NCBI GenBank assembly: GCA_903928045.1
Contig: CAIYPH010000779.1
Location: 1 to 17,614, forward strand
DNA from: an uncultured Rhodospirillales bacterium
Lineage (GTDB): Bacteria > Pseudomonadota > Alphaproteobacteria > Acetobacterales > Acetobacteraceae
DNA length: 17,614 nt
Direction of reading: 5' to 3'
The notes beneath the pieces were generated by a model. That model ran no database searches, had not been told where the DNA came from, and was given only the letters and a program-made list of their open reading frames with translations. The position numbers were made by a program, and so were the translations under genes. Below, piece by piece: positions 14,522 through 17,614 of the stretch. Within the stretch, counting starts at the first letter, position 1. Every line of letters begins with the position of its first letter.

Positions 14522-16864
14522 ATGTTGATCCGACGCTCGGCTTTCATCGCCATCATCGCGCTAGGCGCAGCCAGCCTCGCCGCTGCAGCGGCGCCACCCG
14601 TGCCCCAAGCGACGATCACCCGGACTCGCTATGGAATTCCCCATGTCGTCGCGACTGACTGGGTCGGTCTTGGGTTCGGGACGGCCTATGCCTTCGCACA
14701 GGATAATTTCTGTCTACTGGCAGAACACTTGACGACGCTCGCAGGCGAGCGTGCTAAGTATTTCGGCGCCGACGCCACGGTGGTCGTGTCCTTCAAGGAC
14801 GTGCGCAACATCGACAGCGACGCGTATTACCGCGGCACATTCGACGATGGTGCACTGCGAAGTGCCGTCAAGTCGATCTCCACCGAGTACCAAGAACTGC
14901 TGCGCGGTTACGTTGCCGGCTACAACCGCTATCTTTCGAAACGCGGCACTACCGGACTTGCTGCCGAATGTAGAGGCGCCAGCTGGGTGCGGCCGATGAC
15001 CGAGCTCGATGCGTTGCGTCTCAACGAGGACAAGATGCGTCTCCTCAGCGCCGAACCCCTGCTGACAGGGATCGTCGGCGCATCGCCACCAACGGCCGAG
15101 CCTGAGCGCACGGCATCCCGCGGCGCGGCTCCCGCAGACCCGTTCGAGGGAAATAACAAGGTCAGCTACGGCAGCAACGGATGGGCGTTTGGACGAGACG
15201 CTACCGGCGGCGCCGGCGTGCTGCTTGGCAACCCTCACTTTCCGTGGGAGACGACCAACCGCTTCTGGCAGGTGCACCAGACGATTCCTGGAAAATTGGA
15301 TGTCATGGGCGTCACGCTGGCGGGGCTGCCGGCTGTGATCATCGGCTTCAACCGGGACGTCGCCTGGACCCATACGGTGTCGACGGACCGACATTTGACG
15401 CTCTTCGAGCTGACGCTGGATCCCGCTGACCCGACCGTGTATGTCGTCGACAGCGAGCGCCATAAAATGGATGTCGTCGAGGTTCTGCTCGAAGTGAAGA
15501 ATGCGCCGTCGGTCGAACGTAGGATCTACCGGTCTATCTACGGTCCAGTCGTCAAGCTGACGGCGCTGGGGCTCGACTGGTCGCGGGAGCGGGCGTACGC
15601 CGTCAAGGATGCCGATGAACTGAACTTTCGCTCCGCAGACGCGTGGCTTGCCATCGCACGCTCCCGATCGGTCGGGGAAATCCGTCAAGCGATTTCCCAG
15701 CCGGTGGCGATTCCCTGGCTGAATACGATCGCGGTTGATCGCCACGGCGACGCGTTCTACGCCGACGTGACACCGACACCGAACGTTACTTCGGGCACAC
15801 TCGCGTCCTGCGGGGCGCCACACGCGGCGCCTGCGCTGGCGGCATTGCGGCAGTACGTACTCGACGGGGCGCGAGCGACGTGTGACTGGGCGCGGGATCC
15901 CAGATCCGCCCAGCCGGGCCTGCTGCCGGCATCGGCGATGCCGCAACTCGTGCGACGCGACTTCGTTGCCAACAGCAATGACAGCTTCTGGCTCGTCAAT
16001 GATCTTGCTCCGATTAGGGACGTTCCGGAAATCGTCGGACGCGTCGACGAGCCTCAGGGGTTGCGTACCCGCGCCGGCCTGATGGTCATCCACGACGCGC
16101 TCGCGGCGCGAAACACGCCAGATGGCGGGCTGGTCACGCCGGCGATGGTGGAGCAGATGATTTTCCAGAACAGGAATCTTGCCGCTGAACTGACGCTCGA
16201 TGACGTGCTTGCCGCGTGCGGCGAGACGCCTGATTCGGTCACGAGCGACGGCAAACCGCTTAACCTTGCGCAGGCGTGTCAGGCTCTCAGGGGCTGGGAT
16301 CGCAGGATGAACCTCGACAGTCACGGCGCGGCGCTCTGGGTCGAGTTCTGGGCGGCCCTCACGAAGAAGCCCGGGACTTACCCTCCGGCTGCGGTGCCGT
16401 TCAATGCGGCCGACCCGGTGCATACGCCGCGCGGCCTCGACCGGTCGAATGGCAACGACGCCAGAATTCGCGCCGCACTCGCCGACGCAGTGACGCTGTT
16501 GACCACCCGCGGCGTTGCCCTCGACGCACCCTGGGGGTCCGTGCAGAACGCCGTGCGCGGCGCGCTCCATGTCCCGATCCATGGCGGTCCAGGCTCAAAC
16601 GGCGTGCTGAACATGCAGGAGTCGGAGTGGCAGTCTGGCGTCGGGTATGTGCCGGTGCGCGGATCGAGTTACATGCAAGTCGTGACCTTCGACGAGCAGG
16701 GCCCGGTCGCGGACGCGGTCCTGTCCTATTCGCAGTCCACAGAGCCAACGTCGCCGAACTACGCCGACCAGACCCAGCTGTATTCGAAGAAGGCCTGGAA
16801 TCGCCTACCGTTCTCATCAGCGAGTATCCGCGCACAGACTGTGTCGGTGGAGCGCGTTCGATAG
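14522..16864 (+). CDS. Exported Ntn-hydrolase acylase, penicillin/aculeacin acylase family
   Basis: A 780-residue precursor of the family that removes acyl chains from amides: penicillin acylase, aculeacin A lipopeptide acylase and N-acylhomoserine lactone acylases. A signal peptide covers about 1-22 (AFIAIIALGAASLAAAAA). The alpha chain begins ITRTRYGIPHVVA and a linker follows. The predicted self-cleavage is G217/S218 in GSNGWAFG, making S218 the N-terminal nucleophile of the beta chain. Beta-chain signatures are LLGNPHFPWE, GLPAVIIGFNRDVAWTHT, and the catalytic-Asn motif NSNDSFW. These match the aculeacin/AHL acylase branch better than penicillin G acylase. Start ATG 14522 has GAGG about 9 bases upstream; the in-frame 14441 extension would precede the signal peptide. 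The enzyme would work in the periplasm. Whether it quenches quorum signals or deacylates an imported lipopeptide cannot be read from sequence. Confidence 0.92.
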   Translation: MLIRRSAFIAIIALGAASLAAAAAPPVPQATITRTRYGIPHVVATDWVGLGFGTAYAFAQDNFCLLAEHLTTLAGERAKYFGADATVVVSFKDVRNIDSDAYYRGTFDDGALRSAVKSISTEYQELLRGYVAGYNRYLSKRGTTGLAAECRGASWVRPMTELDALRLNEDKMRLLSAEPLLTGIVGASPPTAEPERTASRGAAPADPFEGNNKVSYGSNGWAFGRDATGGAGVLLGNPHFPWETTNRFWQVHQTIPGKLDVMGVTLAGLPAVIIGFNRDVAWTHTVSTDRHLTLFELTLDPADPTVYVVDSERHKMDVVEVLLEVKNAPSVERRIYRSIYGPVVKLTALGLDWSRERAYAVKDADELNFRSADAWLAIARSRSVGEIRQAISQPVAIPWLNTIAVDRHGDAFYADVTPTPNVTSGTLASCGAPHAAPALAALRQYVLDGARATCDWARDPRSAQPGLLPASAMPQLVRRDFVANSNDSFWLVNDLAPIRDVPEIVGRVDEPQGLRTRAGLMVIHDALAARNTPDGGLVTPAMVEQMIFQNRNLAAELTLDDVLAACGETPDSVTSDGKPLNLAQACQALRGWDRRMNLDSHGAALWVEFWAALTKKPGTYPPAAVPFNAADPVHTPRGLDRSNGNDARIRAALADAVTLLTTRGVALDAPWGSVQNAVRGALHVPIHGGPGSNGVLNMQESEWQSGVGYVPVRGSSYMQVVTFDEQGPVADAVLSYSQSTEPTSPNYADQTQLYSKKAWNRLPFSSASIRAQTVSVERVR

Positions 16865-16893
16865 TAATGGCCGTGGATCAATCGCGCCGGCAG

Positions 16894-16927
16894 GTCGCTC
16901 GCCGTGCGCCGCAGCGAGGCGAGCGGC
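16894..16927 (+). terminator. GC-rich hairpin after the acylase gene (possible terminator)
   Basis: cgctcgcc (16896-16903) pairs with ggcgagcg (16918-16925); the stem reaches gt/gc outside, with one G-U pair, and tgcg/cgca can pair inside the loop. It starts 30 bases after the acylase stop. There is no T-run, so termination is uncertain. Confidence 0.42.
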
Positions 16928-17079
16928 ACGCAGCATGCGCTGACGTCCTATATCCCAGTTCTTTCTGCTCATGGGCAGCGTAAAGAAGATGACAAAACTT
17001 ATGGACATCGACGAAAAGATTGAGAGCAACTCACACGGGATAGACCTCTGCCTGCCCCCCGAAAAAGTGGGTCGGACCA

Positions 17080-17104
17080 ATTTGATCGCGATCCTCGGTC
17101 AAAT
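17080..17104. repeat. Candidate operator dyad upstream of the deaminase
   Basis: attTGA-type half-sites, atttga (17080-17085) and tcaaat (17099-17104), are perfect inverted copies spaced by 13 bases, and the 10-base palindrome gatcgcgatc (17084-17093) overlaps the left one. It is about 190 bases upstream of the deaminase start. The arrangement suits a dimeric regulator, but no regulator gene is present in the window. Confidence 0.3.
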
Positions 17105-17289
17105 GGCTTTACTTTCCTATCGGGAGGCCCTTCGGATCCGGTGTCCGCCACTGAGCCCACGAATAGTGTCCGGGCAACTGTCGGTCGGCGAAATCTCGCC
17201 AAGTAGATAGAAACATCGCTAACGATCGCAGCTTCACCTCACCAACCGCTGCCGGTCGGCCGAAAATCTCGTTCGCATTAGGAGCAATA

Positions 17290-17614
17290 GTGACCCGATC
17301 GAACATTGCCGATACAACCGCGCCGACGCTCGACTGGAGGCTCAAGGGACTGCCACAGCGCGCCGAAGGCGTGCCGGCCGAGGAACTGGCAGCTTTGGGT
17401 CTCAACCTTTTTTCAGGGGACTTGATGCTGCCGGCCGCGATTCTTCGTGGAAGTCGGCTGCAGCAGAACCGCCGCTGGATGCGTCACTTCATGCAAGTAT
17501 CCGGGGTTCGTCTCTGCCCGCACGGCAAGACGACAATGAGTCCTGAGATCTTTCGCATGCAGCAGGAAGATGGCGTCTGGGGATTCACGGCTGCAACCGC
17601 ACACCACGTCCGCG
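17290..17614 (+). CDS. Amino acid deaminase, DSD1 / D-threonine aldolase-like (alanine racemase fold), N-terminal part
   Basis: The first 108 codons of a fold-type III PLP enzyme; the gene runs off the right edge. GTG 17290 is chosen because GGAG lies 5 bases upstream and the protein then begins as family members do. The decisive motif is LCPHGKTTMSPEIFRMQ, in which K80 would hold PLP, followed by GVWGFTAATAHHVR. Relatives include D-serine dehydratase (DSD1-type), D-threonine aldolase and bacterial proteins annotated 'amino acid deaminase'. They act in the cytoplasm on D-amino acids. The position downstream of the exported hydrolases suggests use of D-amino acids freed from a peptide. The metal site and substrate-specific residues lie in the missing C-terminal part, so the exact reaction is not determinable. 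Confidence 0.85.
   Translation, partial: MTRSNIADTTAPTLDWRLKGLPQRAEGVPAEELAALGLNLFSGDLMLPAAILRGSRLQQNRRWMRHFMQVSGVRLCPHGKTTMSPEIFRMQQEDGVWGFTAATAHHVR

Larger units (their letters stand above)
16865..17289. other. 425-base leader region before the deaminase gene
   Basis: Besides the hairpin above it holds a relatively AT-rich patch (about 16975-17110), unlike the flanking genes, suggesting a promoter/regulatory region or foreign DNA. An ORF at 16971-17210 (79 codons; MTKLMDIDEKIESNS from an internal ATG) has no ribosome binding site and no recognisable domain; I do not call it a gene. Confidence 0.5.

Noticed and set aside
14714..16582. A 622-codon open frame on the minus strand
   Set aside because: It lies entirely opposite the acylase gene, is rich in Arg/His/Val typical of antisense reading in GC-rich DNA, and contains no recognisable domain, while the plus strand has clear acylase motifs.
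16971..17210. A 79-codon open frame (MGSVKKMTKLMDIDEK...) in the leader of the deaminase
   Set aside because: It lacks a ribosome binding site and a recognisable fold, and its composition changes midway; it is better explained as regulatory or non-coding DNA.

Overview
The window is high-GC, densely packed DNA. It carries a FecI-type sigma factor, a FecR-type anti-sigma factor, a TonB-dependent receptor with an STN domain, a tricorn-like S41 peptidase and an AAC-type Ntn acylase. That combination suggests a free-living, polymer- or peptide-scavenging Proteobacterium. I would guess a gammaproteobacterium of the Xanthomonadales/Steroidobacter kind, but this is inference from gene content only. 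No rRNA, tRNA, CRISPR array or complete insertion sequence was seen.

Layout. (1) 1-1834: the C-terminal half of a tricorn-like peptidase. Its reading frame is cut off by a stop just upstream, so it looks like a truncated remnant. (2) 1835-2389: a 555-base stretch with two hairpins and no convincing gene. (3) 2390-6116: an amino-acid module. A PLP threonine/serine dehydratase on the minus strand is divergent from an APC permease and an ornithine cyclodeaminase-family gene, the last two joined by an ATGA overlap. (4) 6110-10691: a 52-codon ORF that may be spurious, then an ECF sigma factor and FecR (ATGA overlap), then the STN TonB-dependent receptor. This is the classic three-part cell-surface signalling circuit. 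(5) 10783-16864: three exported hydrolases in the same direction: a PF00756-type serine esterase, a serine beta-lactamase-fold enzyme with a C-terminal four-helix membrane module, and an Ntn-hydrolase acylase of the penicillin/aculeacin acylase family. A fossil C-terminus of a second esterase lies between the first two. (6) 17290-17614: the start of a DSD1/D-threonine-aldolase-like amino acid deaminase, running off the right edge.

How the parts may work together. The receptor would import or sense an outer ligand and signal through its STN domain to FecR and the sigma factor. The exported hydrolases could cleave ester and amide bonds. The permease, the dehydratase, the cyclodeaminase-family enzyme and the deaminase could then handle the released amino acids (Thr/Ser, ornithine-like, D-amino acids). 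This fits scavenging of an acylated peptide, depsipeptide or siderophore-like compound. The individual families are well supported; their joint role is a hypothesis.

The most notable oddities are: a second signal-peptide-like segment with its own ribosome binding site in the middle of the TonB receptor reading frame; the fossil esterase tail; the truncated tricorn gene; and several strong inverted repeats in leader regions.
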